Of a stretch of 64,000 bases of DNA, positions 9,024 to 18,003 are shown piece by piece. A program made the position numbers and the translations under genes. This DNA is from Geminocystis sp. NIES-3709 (GTDB lineage Bacteria > Cyanobacteriota > Cyanobacteriia > Cyanobacteriales > Cyanobacteriaceae), in assembly GCF_001548115.1 (NCBI RefSeq), contig NZ_AP014821.1, positions 248,001 through 312,000 of the forward strand. The letters are read 5' to 3'. Under the pieces are notes generated by a model that saw only the letters and a program-made list of their open reading frames with translations, was not told the DNA's origin and searched no databases. Numbering within the stretch: position 1 is the first letter of the stretch; the number at the start of each line of letters is the position of its first letter.

Positions 9024-10317
9024 AAATACCTAATCTTTGATAAATTGTATCAAGATTCTTTAAGTGTTCTTGAGGATTGAAACAAGAATTAATCTCAGAA
9101 TCTGATAATAATTGGGTAATTTCAATATTATTCTCAATTAAATGACGAAAATTACCCTCTTTCGTATTCCATGCTTGGTGGGCACAACTCTGTACCACTC
9201 TATAAGCGTCTTCTCGACTCATTCCCTTCGATACTAACGCTAATAAAACTTTTTGACTAAAAATAACTCCACCATAAATATTCATATTTCTGGCCATGTT
9301 ATCGGGATATACTAACAAGTTTTGAATTAAATTAGTAGTTTCCTTAAGCATAAAGTGAATCAAAATACAACTATCTGGTAAAATGACTCTTTCGACAGAA
9401 CTATGGGAAATATCTCTTTCATGCCATAAAGCAACGTTTTCTAAGGCAGCGATCGCATTTCCCCGAATAATACGAGCCATGCCCGTTATACGTTCGCTAC
9501 GGATTGGATTCCGTTTGTGGGGCATTGCGGATGATCCTTTTTGTCCTTTGGAGAAATACTCCTCAACTTCTAGCACGTCTGTTCGTTGTAAATTCCGAAT
9601 TTCTACAGAAAATCTTTCTAATGAAGCGGCAACTAAGGCTATTTGTTGTACAAATTCAGCGTGTCTGTCTCTTGAGATAACTTGAGTAGAGGCAGTATCT
9701 GGTTCTAAACCTAAAAGATTACAGGCGATCGATTCAATACGAGGATCAATATTTGCATAGGTACCAACCGCCCCAGAAATTTTACCAACAGCTATATCTT
9801 GACGTAATTTTATAAGTCTGTCTCGATTACGACGCATTTCTGCTAACCAACCAGCAAGTTTAAAACCGAAGGTAATAGGTTCAGCATGAATACCATGAGA
9901 TCGACCTACCATGACAGTATAACGGTGTTGCTGTGCTTGATAACGAATGGCTTGGATTGTTTCTTCTACACACTCTAAAATTAGATTTAGGCTAGCCACC
10001 ATTTGCAATGCTAAAGCCGTATCAAGCATATCTGAGCTAGTCATCCCTAGATGAATATATCTTCCTGCGTCTCCCACATATTCATTAACATTAGTCAAAA
10101 AGGCAATAACATCGTGGCGAACTTCTGCCTCAATTTCTAAAACTCGTTGAACATCAAAATTAGCTTTAGCCTTAATTTCTTCTACGGCTTCTTTAGGAAT
10201 ATTGCCCACTTCTGCTTGGGCTTCGCACACGGCAATTTCAACTTGTAACCATGTTTTTAAACGATATTCGTCTGTCCAAATTCCGCCCATTTCGGGCAAG
10301 GTATAACGTTCAATCAC
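9022..10317 (-). CDS. purB: Adenylosuccinate lyase
   Basis: Fumarase-superfamily lyase used twice in purine synthesis: it removes fumarate from SAICAR and from adenylosuccinate. The superfamily signature GSSAMPHKRNP is present, together with the HLGMTSSDMLDTA segment and the catalytic histidine region GRSHGIHAEP. The reading frame opens upstream at a TTG (10344), but a GTG at 10317 gives the usual beginning MIERYTLPEMG and the usual length of 431 residues, so GTG is chosen. The stop codon lies inside a heptamer array. A structured element lies just upstream in the probable 5' leader. Confidence 0.96.
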   Translation of the reverse strand: MIERYTLPEMGGIWTDEYRLKTWLQVEIAVCEAQAEVGNIPKEAVEEIKAKANFDVQRVLEIEAEVRHDVIAFLTNVNEYVGDAGRYIHLGMTSSDMLDTALALQMVASLNLILECVEETIQAIRYQAQQHRYTVMVGRSHGIHAEPITFGFKLAGWLAEMRRNRDRLIKLRQDIAVGKISGAVGTYANIDPRIESIACNLLGLEPDTASTQVISRDRHAEFVQQIALVAASLERFSVEIRNLQRTDVLEVEEYFSKGQKGSSAMPHKRNPIRSERITGMARIIRGNAIAALENVALWHERDISHSSVERVILPDSCILIHFMLKETTNLIQNLLVYPDNMARNMNIYGGVIFSQKVLLALVSKGMSREDAYRVVQSCAHQAWNTKEGNFRHLIENNIEITQLLSDSEINSCFNPQEHLKNLDTIYQRLGI

Positions 10318-10370
10318 TGAAATTTTATTTTTTTGCAAATACAACTGTTATATTTTACCTCAAAACTCGA

Positions 10371-10438
10371 TCCCTCAGCGCCGTTTAATGATCACAAAGT
10401 GGCGCTGCATAATCGAACCCCTTTAATCACTGAGGGAG
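10371..10438 (-). promoter_or_regulatory. Structured leader element upstream of purB, unknown type
   Basis: On the minus strand CAGCGCC and GGCGCTG form a 7-bp hairpin with an 18-base loop. Outside it TCCCTCAG (10438-10431) and CTGAGGGA (10378-10371) also pair. Both stems want the same CTG, so they can either stack through TCCCT/AGGGA or exclude each other. No T-run follows, so it is not a simple terminator. It ends some 54 bases before the purB start. No known riboswitch consensus was recognised. Confidence 0.4.
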
Positions 10439-10562
10439 AATTATAAAATTATGGGTGAAAGTAAGGAATAGGAAATTCAGCCAGTTTTTTGTCCATAAAA
10501 ACTTTACTTATTAAGCTAAGACGCATTTAACTTGCATATAATTTAATGATAAATAAATAACT

Positions 10563-10602
10563 CTTTCTCCTTGTCCACCTGTCTTCTTGTCTCTTTGTCT
10601 TA
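10563..10602. repeat. Five pyrimidine-rich octamers
   Basis: Units on the plus strand: CTTTCTCC, TTGTCCAC, CTGTCTTC, TTGTCTCT, TTGTCTTA. A strict 8-base period without coding sense, just beyond the 3' end of the GHL10 gene. Confidence 0.7.
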
Positions 10603-10619
10603 TTTTTACCGACAGTGAA

Positions 10620-12617
10620 CTACATAAATTTTAGCTTATTTACTATCTGTTTGGATGATCGATTAGCAATAATAGTTCTTTCTCCATATTGTAAGAGGTT
10701 GTCTAAAGTAATTAAACGATTTTGCCATGTTTGTACTTGTAAAGGTTGTTCTTGTTTATGTTGAGATAAGTATTTAGATAATTTCATATTTAAGGAAGAT
10801 AATTCTTTTTGTGTAGTTGTTAAGTTACTCTGTGTCGGATTTTCTGCTAATTGTTTAAAACGATCGCCAAGTTTATCTGCTTGTTGAGCCCATTCTTTTA
10901 GAGAACGAGGATCGATCGAAATTTGATGATTCATCAACATAAAATTCCATTCTTTTTGTAAGGCACGATAACGAACTAAAGCACTTTGAAAAGGTTGACG
11001 ATGAGGTAATGGTTCTTTTGTCTCTGTGGGAATGCCTTGAGTGTGTTTAAACATAGCTTGTAAACCACTATTAAAATTTTCGGCGGCAAATAGGGCAAAA
11101 CCACCAGAAGGCATATTGCGAATAGACTGTAATTGATCAAATGCTTCGGAGTTAGGAACATTTAATAAACGAATACCCGGAATAATAAAGCTAGGATTTT
11201 TCATGGAAAATTCATAAACTCCTTGAGTTCTTTCTTCGAGAGTACCTGTGTGTAAAGCATAGGTCATAAGTACCATCATATCAACCCATTCACTATAAAT
11301 CCAGTCCTCCCAGTGTTGTTGTAAAGTCGATAAACGTTCCTTGCGTTCCATTGGAAATACGGCAGTAGAGATCACTAAATCAGGACGTTTTTGTTTTAAG
11401 TTTTGGGATGCTTCCTCGACAAAACTACTAATCTGCTTAATACGAAAACCAGTCCATTGACTCCATGCAGGAGATGAACGAGTTATGTTTTTTGGATCAA
11501 TACCATAGCTTTCTTTAAATAATGCTCGACTTACATCTGTGTAACCAAATTGTTGTTTTGTAATGCCATCTTGAAAAGGATAGCGAATATAGTCTAGTTG
11601 AATCCCGTCCACATCATATTTGGTGGCGATTTCTTCTAATAATGTCATGATGTAACGTCTTGCTTGAGGATTGGCGGGATCAAAAAAGGCTTTTTTAAAT
11701 CCGGGGGTGCGGTTAAAGACGTCTCCTTTTTGATCTTTTAATACCCAACTTGGATTACGGGATAAAACGGGGCCTAAATAATTTTCTGGCAGTCCTAAAA
11801 TACGATTATGTCCTTGATTGGCTGCTGCAAAAATCCATGCCCAAGCGTGTAATTCTATCCCCCTTTCGTGGGCTAATTCGATCGACGCTTGAAGGGGATC
11901 CCATCCTCTTGTCATGGGGTTTTGTTCTGGGGCTACTCTGCTAGGATAAATGGGATAACTAGCATTGACGGTTTCAAAAAATACCGTATTAATTCCTGAT
12001 TCTGCTATACGATCGAATAATGGTTTTAAGTCTTCTTTTGATTTTGCTTTGACGATCGTACCCCGATCTAACCATATTGCTCTTACTTCTGGTTGGGCAA
12101 GATGTCGATCGACAGGGTAGTTATCCCATAAGTTGCGACGGGCTTCTAACCATACTTGACGGGCTTGTTCATAATCTTGTAAAGCTAAAGTAGGAAAATC
12201 TTGGGCTATTTGTTTGGCATTGGCGATGGCTTGATTCGCTAAATTATTACTGTATCGAATATCAATTTTATTTTCTTTTGTACGAGAGTTAGATTTGGGA
12301 GGATTTTTTAATACATAATCGGCGATCGAAGTCATGGGTGCATTATATTTATTTTGTTTCGCTTCTGCCGTAATTAAAGTGCTTTCTACTCTATAAATCA
12401 AATCTTCTAATTCTCGAACCATTTGATCAATTTCTTGTTTAGAAACTTTATTTAAAGGACGTGAGGCTTGAATATTTGTAGATTGAGAAGATATAGAGTC
12501 AGAATTAGTTGTAGAAGGAATATTTTGAGCAAAAACGGGAGAAGAAGAAAAAATGCTGATTAAAAGTAACAATTTCTGCCAATTATTACTCAAATTGAAT
12601 TTTTGAAACTTAATCAT
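10620..12617 (-). CDS. Exported GHL10-type glycoside hydrolase-like protein (DUF187 family)
   Basis: A 665-residue protein with a signal peptide (residues 1-31, hydrophobic LLLLISIFSSSPVFA and an AQN cleavage region). A spacer of about 130 residues follows. From about 180 to 530 there is a TIM-barrel of the glycosyl-hydrolase-like 10 family, recognised by EVRAIWLDRGTI, FFETVNASYPIYPS, ELHAWAWIFAAANQGH, GIQLDYIRYPF with acidic residues on barrel strands, and WVDMMVLMTYA. The C-terminal 120 residues are helical. Related proteins are thought to act on cell-wall or exopolysaccharide glycans, but the substrate is not known. The gene is upstream of purB on the same strand, separated by a repeat array. 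Confidence 0.88.
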   Translation of the reverse strand: MIKFQKFNLSNNWQKLLLLISIFSSSPVFAQNIPSTTNSDSISSQSTNIQASRPLNKVSKQEIDQMVRELEDLIYRVESTLITAEAKQNKYNAPMTSIADYVLKNPPKSNSRTKENKIDIRYSNNLANQAIANAKQIAQDFPTLALQDYEQARQVWLEARRNLWDNYPVDRHLAQPEVRAIWLDRGTIVKAKSKEDLKPLFDRIAESGINTVFFETVNASYPIYPSRVAPEQNPMTRGWDPLQASIELAHERGIELHAWAWIFAAANQGHNRILGLPENYLGPVLSRNPSWVLKDQKGDVFNRTPGFKKAFFDPANPQARRYIMTLLEEIATKYDVDGIQLDYIRYPFQDGITKQQFGYTDVSRALFKESYGIDPKNITRSSPAWSQWTGFRIKQISSFVEEASQNLKQKRPDLVISTAVFPMERKERLSTLQQHWEDWIYSEWVDMMVLMTYALHTGTLEERTQGVYEFSMKNPSFIIPGIRLLNVPNSEAFDQLQSIRNMPSGGFALFAAENFNSGLQAMFKHTQGIPTETKEPLPHRQPFQSALVRYRALQKEWNFMLMNHQISIDPRSLKEWAQQADKLGDRFKQLAENPTQSNLTTTQKELSSLNMKLSKYLSQHKQEQPLQVQTWQNRLITLDNLLQYGERTIIANRSSKQIVNKLKFM

Positions 12618-12983
12618 AACAATATATATACTGACTGCTGAATTAATTTATAAGAAATATTAAATAATCTTTAAAATCATACCAATATATGACCAATATG
12701 ATTTTTATAGTTTTTGATATTACAGATATACAACTTAAAATGTCAATTATATTATGGTCAAGGCTATACTTAATTGTTTATTAACTCATCCTCTGCTCAA
12801 AAGATGGGGATTTCCTGTTATTTGTTAATCAGGGCTAATCACTAATGATTATTTTGGGATCTAGTGACATTGTTAACTTTCTTACGGTAAAGTTTGCATA
12901 GATGACGAGGTATGCAAAAATAATAAAGTTGCCTTTTGGCATATATCCTCTGTTTATTCAAATTTATTATTGAAATTTCAACT
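12618..12983. other. Intergenic region between divergent GHL10 and ftrV genes
   Basis: This region carries promoters for both neighbours and one copy of a dispersed repeat (12781-12832). The plus-strand frame does open before ftrV, but the extra residues do not match the family, so they are treated as untranslated. Confidence 0.55.
12781..12832. repeat. Dispersed repeat, copy 1 (TTAACTCATC...GTTAATCAG)
   Basis: It shares with 28178-28237 the blocks TTAACTCATC, a short variable part, GGGGATTT, and TTTGTTAATCAG in the same order and orientation. Both copies sit in intergenic DNA. Confidence 0.6.
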
Positions 12984-13211
12984 ATGAAAGTAGGCGATCG
13001 TATTAAAGTAAAAGAATCTGTATTGGTATATCATCATCCTGAACATAAGAAAGAAGCCCTTGATATAAAAGGAATGGAAGGAGAATTAATAGAAATTGTA
13101 ACAGAATGGCAAGGAAGACCAGTAAGTGCTAATTTTCCTTACCTTGTGAAATTCACTAAAAAATTTAAAGTTCATTTTCGAGAAGATGAAATTGCTGTGG
13201 ATGATAATTAG
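12984..13211 (+). CDS. ftrV: Ferredoxin-thioredoxin reductase, variable (alpha) subunit
   Basis: A 75-residue SH3-like small subunit that docks beside the catalytic iron-sulfur subunit FtrC. The complex passes electrons from photosystem I-reduced ferredoxin to thioredoxin, which switches Calvin-cycle enzymes on in light. The diagnostic stretches are MKVGDRIKVKESV, VYHHPEHKKEALDIKGMEGE and WQGRPVSANFPYLVKF. The frame opens 16 codons earlier, but the family begins at MKVGDR, so the ATG at 12984 is taken. FtrC is not in this window, as is usual in cyanobacteria. The gene is single. Confidence 0.95.
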   Translation: MKVGDRIKVKESVLVYHHPEHKKEALDIKGMEGELIEIVTEWQGRPVSANFPYLVKFTKKFKVHFREDEIAVDDN

Positions 13212-13384
13212 CAAAGGTTAAAAAAGTAAAAGTATTTTCTGGAATAAAAAGACGGTTTAACAATGAGCAATGTACAATTGACAATCACCTCTGACTAGAA
13301 TTTGCTCTTGATTGAATTTTCAAAGGTTAAACTTTTATCTTTTTTCCCTTTTTAAAAGGGAGGGAGACTTTAAACCCTGAATGG

Positions 13385-13405
13385 ATCAATTATCAATTAT
13401 TAATT
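13385..13405. repeat. Three heptamers of the ATCAATT type
   Basis: ATCAATT, ATCAATT, ATTAATT in register, 18 bases beyond the stop of the DUF1400 hydrolase. A short member of the period-7 family. Confidence 0.55.
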
Positions 13406-13422
13406 GGTACATAAAGTATTTT

Positions 13423-15120
13423 TTAATTTCTCAAGAGTTGCTGACCAAAAATTAAGTCATAATTACGTTGTAAAAATTCTTGATATTTTTGTTTAAGAGG
13501 TGGTACGGATTTATGGGTGACAATATAGGTTTTAAATTCTTGTCCCTCGCTTAAATGTTTTCCATAGGCTGATTGGAGATAGACTCGATAGTTTTCATCA
13601 TTATCTAAATGGACTTTAAAAAATGATAATGCCATTGAGTTAGTATATTCTTCTAGTAAGTAAGGTGAGGGTAAAGTTAAATTACTGACCGTTTCCACTA
13701 AATCTGTTATACCAACATCTAACTGGGAAAAGTCAACATGGGCTTGACCTTCTTGTAGTTGTAAGTAAGTATTTTGACTGTTTAGGAAAGGAAATGTTCG
13801 GGCTTGTTCAAAAGCAAAGGGAGTCGCTGGATCATAGCTTCCAGCCCCGAAAAACGTGGGTATTTTCACTTGATTTAGCCCATTTACTCCAAAAATGGCC
13901 CCGTTTACTGGATTAGCGGTAAAAACGGCTTTAACTCTAGGATCTCGAAAATCATAATCTTTTCTTGGTAATCTTAAGGCACGACATTGTAATAACAGTG
14001 CATTATTTAGATTTCCGAAAGCTAATTTGCAACTATTTTCAAGATTATCAAAGTCAATTTTTGCACCTCCTACTGCTAAAGCAGTATAACCACCAAAGGA
14101 ATGGCCACCAACTCCCACACTATCAAGGTTTAATTTTCCTCCAAATTGACTGACATTTAAACGGGTTAATTCATCCAGAAGAAATGTAACATCTAAAGGT
14201 CGATCGATAAATTCTTCAAGAATAAATATTTGACGAGAAAATCCCGCAATGAAATTCTTTGTTTGTTGAATATCACTTCCGGGGTGTTGAGGTATTGCTA
14301 CGACATAACCATAGGATGCTAGATGATTTGCGATCGAGGCAAAATCTTCAGGACGAGAGCTTAAACCGTGAGAAAATACGATAACAGGATTATTCGGAGT
14401 TAATTGTTCGGGTTGATATAGTTCTACATAAAACCGTCGATTCCTTTTTTGATCAAATAAATTTAACCTAGTATTTGTTACTGAAAAATCACCAGATTGT
14501 CTAATATCCTTGAGCTTATTAAAATCAACGGTTGGATTCGATTCCGCTTCGATTAACGCTAAATTAGCAATTTCAGTCGCAAAAAAATCACTCCCTTCAA
14601 TTACTAAATTAACTTGAGCAACATATTTTAATGCTTGACGAATATTTACTTTTACATCAACGGAGAGATTGCGAAGTACATTTATTAAACTTAAACCATT
14701 TTCTTCCATGGCTGCCTTAATAAGTGCACCTCGAAGAATATATCTGCCATTACGCCCTCCAGGAATGTTAACGACAGAACCAAAATAGTTAAGTAATCTT
14801 TCTCCTTCATCAGTATTTAAAAGACGAGAGATCAAAACATGATCAACTTTTACGGGAGTGGTTAAGGCTTTCCGAAATAAGACTTTTTGTTCTTCATTAA
14901 CTCTTGCTAAATTGAGATAAAAAGCTAAATTTTGGTTAACAGTACCATTAGTGGCAAATTCTTCTAAAGAATCAATTCTTAAAGTGGCAATTAAAGGACT
15001 GTAAACAAAGAAAATGTTATCCGCAGAATAGACTTTTTTTATGTCTAAAACCCCTAAACTAAGAATACTTAAAGTTATAGCGGTGAGTTTACGACTAAAA
15101 TATCGATCGAAAAAGCTCAT
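13423..15120 (-). CDS. Exported alpha/beta hydrolase with N-terminal DUF1400 domain
   Basis: A 565-residue protein typical of cyanobacteria. Residues 1-32 are a signal peptide or anchor. Residues about 33-160 match the DUF1400 style (FFVYSPLIATLRIDSLEEFA, LLNYFGSVVNIPGG). From about 205 onward it is a dienelactone-hydrolase/lipase-like alpha/beta hydrolase with the oxyanion segment VFSHGLSSRPEDFA, the nucleophile elbow GHSFGGYTA and the late histidine in EGQAHVDFS. It probably hydrolyses an ester, perhaps a lipid, outside the cytoplasm; the substrate is unknown. It stands alone, converging with ftrV. Confidence 0.88.
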   Translation of the reverse strand: MSFFDRYFSRKLTAITLSILSLGVLDIKKVYSADNIFFVYSPLIATLRIDSLEEFATNGTVNQNLAFYLNLARVNEEQKVLFRKALTTPVKVDHVLISRLLNTDEGERLLNYFGSVVNIPGGRNGRYILRGALIKAAMEENGLSLINVLRNLSVDVKVNIRQALKYVAQVNLVIEGSDFFATEIANLALIEAESNPTVDFNKLKDIRQSGDFSVTNTRLNLFDQKRNRRFYVELYQPEQLTPNNPVIVFSHGLSSRPEDFASIANHLASYGYVVAIPQHPGSDIQQTKNFIAGFSRQIFILEEFIDRPLDVTFLLDELTRLNVSQFGGKLNLDSVGVGGHSFGGYTALAVGGAKIDFDNLENSCKLAFGNLNNALLLQCRALRLPRKDYDFRDPRVKAVFTANPVNGAIFGVNGLNQVKIPTFFGAGSYDPATPFAFEQARTFPFLNSQNTYLQLQEGQAHVDFSQLDVGITDLVETVSNLTLPSPYLLEEYTNSMALSFFKVHLDNDENYRVYLQSAYGKHLSEGQEFKTYIVTHKSVPPLKQKYQEFLQRNYDLIFGQQLLRN

Positions 15121-15366
15121 AAAAATTTAGGAAACATTTATTTTTATTATTTGAAGTATGGTTTTGTATCCCATAAATATATAGTATTATTATTCGGAAT
15201 TTCTGGATTAAAAAATTTGATTTTTAATTAATTGTTAATTGTCAAATTTTCCTTAATTAGTAGATAAATTTTATTTTGAGACATTAAGATCTTAAAAATT
15301 AATTTCTTTGTCCACTCGTCAACTTATCTTTCCTTCAAGTTTATTCTTCAACTCACAGGAAATTGA

Positions 15367-16134
15367 CTAATAATCTCGTTTTTCGATACAACCTCGTATT
15401 TCGTTGAGGTCAATATATCGATCGGTAGCGTTGCGTAATTCTCTGGCAATCATACCATCAGTAGAAACTACTGTAATATGAGTATTTTTTGATCTTAGCA
15501 GTTCAATCGCTCTTTCAAAATCTCCATCACCGCTAAATAAAACCACTCGATCGTATTGATCTACTGTATTAAACATATCTACCACAATTTCAATATCCAA
15601 ATTTGCTTTCTGAGAAAATCGTCCCGAGCTATCATCGTAATATTCCTTGAGGATTTTAGTGCGTACAGTATAGCCAAGACTAATTAAAGCATCCCTGAAA
15701 CCTCTTTGATCTTGAGAATCTTTTAAACCAGTGTACCAAAAAGCATTAATTAACATAAATCCTGATTCTTCTGAAAAATAATCAATTACTTTTCGAGGAT
15801 CGAAAAACCAACCATTTTTTTGTTGAGCATAAAACATATTATTTCCATCAACAAATATTGAAATTCTATCTCTTAATCGATGATTATTATTAGCATGATA
15901 ATGATGATTATTATTATGATTATTTATTTCTGTAGTTGAGTTAATAATAGTAGTTGAATTAAGTTGATATTCAGGATTATATTCAGGACGAGGAATTAAT
16001 TGAGGCTTTGGATTAACATCATTATTAGAATTATTTTCTCCTTGAAAATTACCTTGATTATTTAGTTCTGATTTTATTTCTAAATAATTTTTTGCTAGGC
16101 TTATGTTGCCATTATTAAGGTCAAAATTTTGCAT
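15367..16134 (-). CDS. LabA-like NYN-domain protein with Asn/His-rich N-terminus
   Basis: A 255-residue protein. Residues 1-88 are low in complexity, with runs of asparagine and histidine. Residues 89-245 form a NYN (PIN-like) domain of the LabA/DUF88 family: ISIFVDGNNMFYAQQ with the first catalytic aspartate, KANLDIEIVVDM, and LFSGDGDFERAIELL. Such domains are Mg-dependent RNases by fold. In Synechococcus, LabA acts in negative feedback on the circadian output through RpaA. Whether this protein is LabA itself or a paralogue cannot be told. The low-complexity part is probably disordered. It stands alone. Confidence 0.88.
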   Translation of the reverse strand: MQNFDLNNGNISLAKNYLEIKSELNNQGNFQGENNSNNDVNPKPQLIPRPEYNPEYQLNSTTIINSTTEINNHNNNHHYHANNNHRLRDRISIFVDGNNMFYAQQKNGWFFDPRKVIDYFSEESGFMLINAFWYTGLKDSQDQRGFRDALISLGYTVRTKILKEYYDDSSGRFSQKANLDIEIVVDMFNTVDQYDRVVLFSGDGDFERAIELLRSKNTHITVVSTDGMIARELRNATDRYIDLNEIRGCIEKRDY

Positions 16135-16551
16135 ATAAATAACATTAATTTAATAATATAAAATAAAGAAATAAGATAAGTTTTTTATAAATATAGCTAT
16201 GATTATATTTTATACCTATGTCTAAAAATTTAGTTAAACAATAGTAAGTATAAAAATAGAAATATTTAGTTTTCACTACAAAAAATACAATAAATTAGTA
16301 ATAAAATATACCGTTTTAAAATTTTAGTTAATACCAAATTCTAAAAAATTATGATCGTTTTAATTTAATGCCTCCATTAATAAAGAAGCTATAGTAATTC
16401 TAAATAAATTATCTAAAGGAAACTTCATTATTACTCTCTATTCTTTACACAGAGGAGAAAATGAAGATTTATATAAATAATTTAGATTTGCTATCTCAAT
16501 ATAAAATTGATTGCTAGATCAAACTATTAATTTTTTATTTAACTATAATAA
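16135..16551. other. Long AT-rich intergenic region
   Basis: 417 bases, extremely AT-rich, between two minus-strand genes. The only notable item is a short plus-strand frame with a good ribosome site (16461-16517). No RNA gene or terminator was recognised. Confidence 0.5.
16461..16517 (+). CDS. Possible 18-residue peptide with strong ribosome site
   Basis: MKIYINNLDLLSQYKIDC preceded by AGAGGAG with a 3-base spacer to the ATG, a better ribosome site than most genes here. The peptide is not hydrophobic and matches no small photosystem subunit known to the annotator. It could be a real small protein, the stump of a lost gene, or chance. Confidence 0.2.
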   Translation: MKIYINNLDLLSQYKIDC

Positions 16552-17388
16552 TTATTTAAAATTTTCTGGGTAGGAACACCAATCACTCCACCCCCCGACA
16601 TATAATTTACACTGATCAATCTCGATAGTTTTTAAAGCAAATATATCCACACAAGCAGTCACTCCAGAACCACAATAAACGATGATTTCTTGATCGTGTT
16701 TATAGGGACTCCAGATACTTTCTAATTCTTCCTTTGTTTTGAGGAAGCCTTGTTCTGTGGTAATATCTTGCCAAAAAACATTTTTAGCACCGGGAATACT
16801 ACCGGCTATGGGGTCGATCGGCTCAAATTTTCCTGAATAACGATCGGAAGATCGCGCGTCAATAATGATAGTTTCGGAGAAAGATTGACATTGACGAACA
16901 TAATTAATATCAACTACCCAATCTAATCGAGGTTGTGATATAAAAGATCCCAAAGAAACAGGGTCAGGAATTTGATCGCTGACGGGATAATTTAAGTTAG
17001 TCCACTCTTGCCAACCACCATCAAGAAGAAAAACTCGATCGTGACCGAGATATTTTAATAACCACCATAAACGGGAAGCAAAAGCAAAACGAGAATCATC
17101 ATAAGCCACGATCGTAGTTTCATTGTGAATAATTCCCATTTGGGCAAATTTATCCCCTAAAACTTCGCTATCGGGCAAAGGATGACGACCACCGTAAAGT
17201 TCAACAGGACTCGAAAGATCTTGATTTAAGTGTAAATAGTAAGAGTTTTGAATATGGCTTTGAATATATTGGTGATAACCCCATTGAGAATCGGAAAGAC
17301 GAAAACGACAATCAATAATTTTGACATTAGGATTATCGAGATTATCTTTGAGCCATTGTGCCGAGACGATCGTCCGAGTTTGACTCAT
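16552..17388 (-). CDS. Sulfurtransferase with tandem rhodanese domains
   Basis: A 278-residue thiosulfate/3-mercaptopyruvate sulfurtransferase. The N-terminal rhodanese domain (about 1-125) is structural. The C-terminal one (about 150-275) carries the active-site loop VYCGSGVTAC, whose cysteine takes the persulfide. CGSG-type loops are usual for the mercaptopyruvate branch. Other marks are IIDCRFRLSD and WWLLKYLGHDRVFLLDGGWQEW. The enzyme moves sulfane sulfur to cyanide or thiols and may help cysteine breakdown. It lies downstream of the rbc operon on the same strand but is cut off from it by a terminator. Confidence 0.93.
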   Translation of the reverse strand: MSQTRTIVSAQWLKDNLDNPNVKIIDCRFRLSDSQWGYHQYIQSHIQNSYYLHLNQDLSSPVELYGGRHPLPDSEVLGDKFAQMGIIHNETTIVAYDDSRFAFASRLWWLLKYLGHDRVFLLDGGWQEWTNLNYPVSDQIPDPVSLGSFISQPRLDWVVDINYVRQCQSFSETIIIDARSSDRYSGKFEPIDPIAGSIPGAKNVFWQDITTEQGFLKTKEELESIWSPYKHDQEIIVYCGSGVTACVDIFALKTIEIDQCKLYVGGWSDWCSYPENFK

Positions 17389-17602
17389 TGTTTGTAATAA
17401 AAGTTAAATAAAAATTTAGATATAGAATAAATAAAAATATAGTTATCAGTTTAGCGTTATAGCCGAACTAATAGATATAATACTAATCGATTTTAACAGT
17501 CTAACTCCCCTTCTGGAATGACTATATACAAAGTTATATAAACTACAAATAATAATAGATGCTTTTTATCGTTCACTGAGGTTTAGTCAATTTTTCTCAT
17601 CT

Positions 17603-17638
17603 AAAAAAAATAGAGCAGACAATTAAGTCCACCCTATT
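17603..17638 (-). terminator. Rho-independent terminator of the rbc operon
   Basis: Read on the minus strand, a 12-bp stem (17638-17627 with 17620-17609, a few G-U pairs) closes a 6-base loop and is followed by a run of T. It begins 27 bases after the rbcS stop codon. Confidence 0.85.
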
Positions 17639-17664
17639 ATTAATTTGAAATTTAATGATTAATC

Positions 17665-18000
17665 CTAGAAACGACTTGCGTTAGGTTTGTGAACGATGAA
17701 ACTAACAGTTTGACACTGTCTGAGGTTGTCAAAAGCAATAACTCTGATATAAGAGTCAGAATATTGTGCTTTACATTCACGCACTTCGTTTAATACTTCT
17801 TGGGGAGAGTAAGCATTAAATAAAGGTAGTTTCCATAAAGTCCAGTGGTGATCAGTAGGTAAAGGATCTTTTTCAAATTCGATCGCAGGAATAAATCCTT
17901 GATCTAATAAGTACTGAACTTGTTTAACGATTTGTTGATCGGTTAAAGGGGGCAAATAAGATAACGTCTCGTAACGGCGCTCTTTTCCTAAAGTTTGCAT
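17665..18000 (-). CDS. rbcS: RuBisCO small subunit
   Basis: Small subunit of form IB ribulose-1,5-bisphosphate carboxylase/oxygenase, 111 residues. It carries [21 protein letters not shown], the family signature with the conserved YLPPL, and [13 protein letters not shown]. Four dimers cap each end of the L8 core in the carboxysome. It is the last gene of rbcL-rbcX-rbcS, starting 3 bases after rbcX ends, so it should be translationally coupled. The operon terminator follows. Confidence 0.98.
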   Translation of the reverse strand: MQTLGKERRYETLSYLPPLTDQQIVKQVQYLLDQGFIPAIEFEKDPLPTDHHWTLWKLPLFNAYSPQEVLNEVRECKAQYSDSYIRVIAFDNLRQCQTVSFIVHKPNASRF

Positions 18001-18003
18001 TTT

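Noticed and set aside
10371-10438. A tRNA-like stretch: 8-bp end pairing and GGGGTTCGATTA resembling a T-arm
   Set aside because: On the strand where TTCGA would be a T-loop it lies at the 5' side, not before the 3' acceptor strand; no anticodon arm fits.
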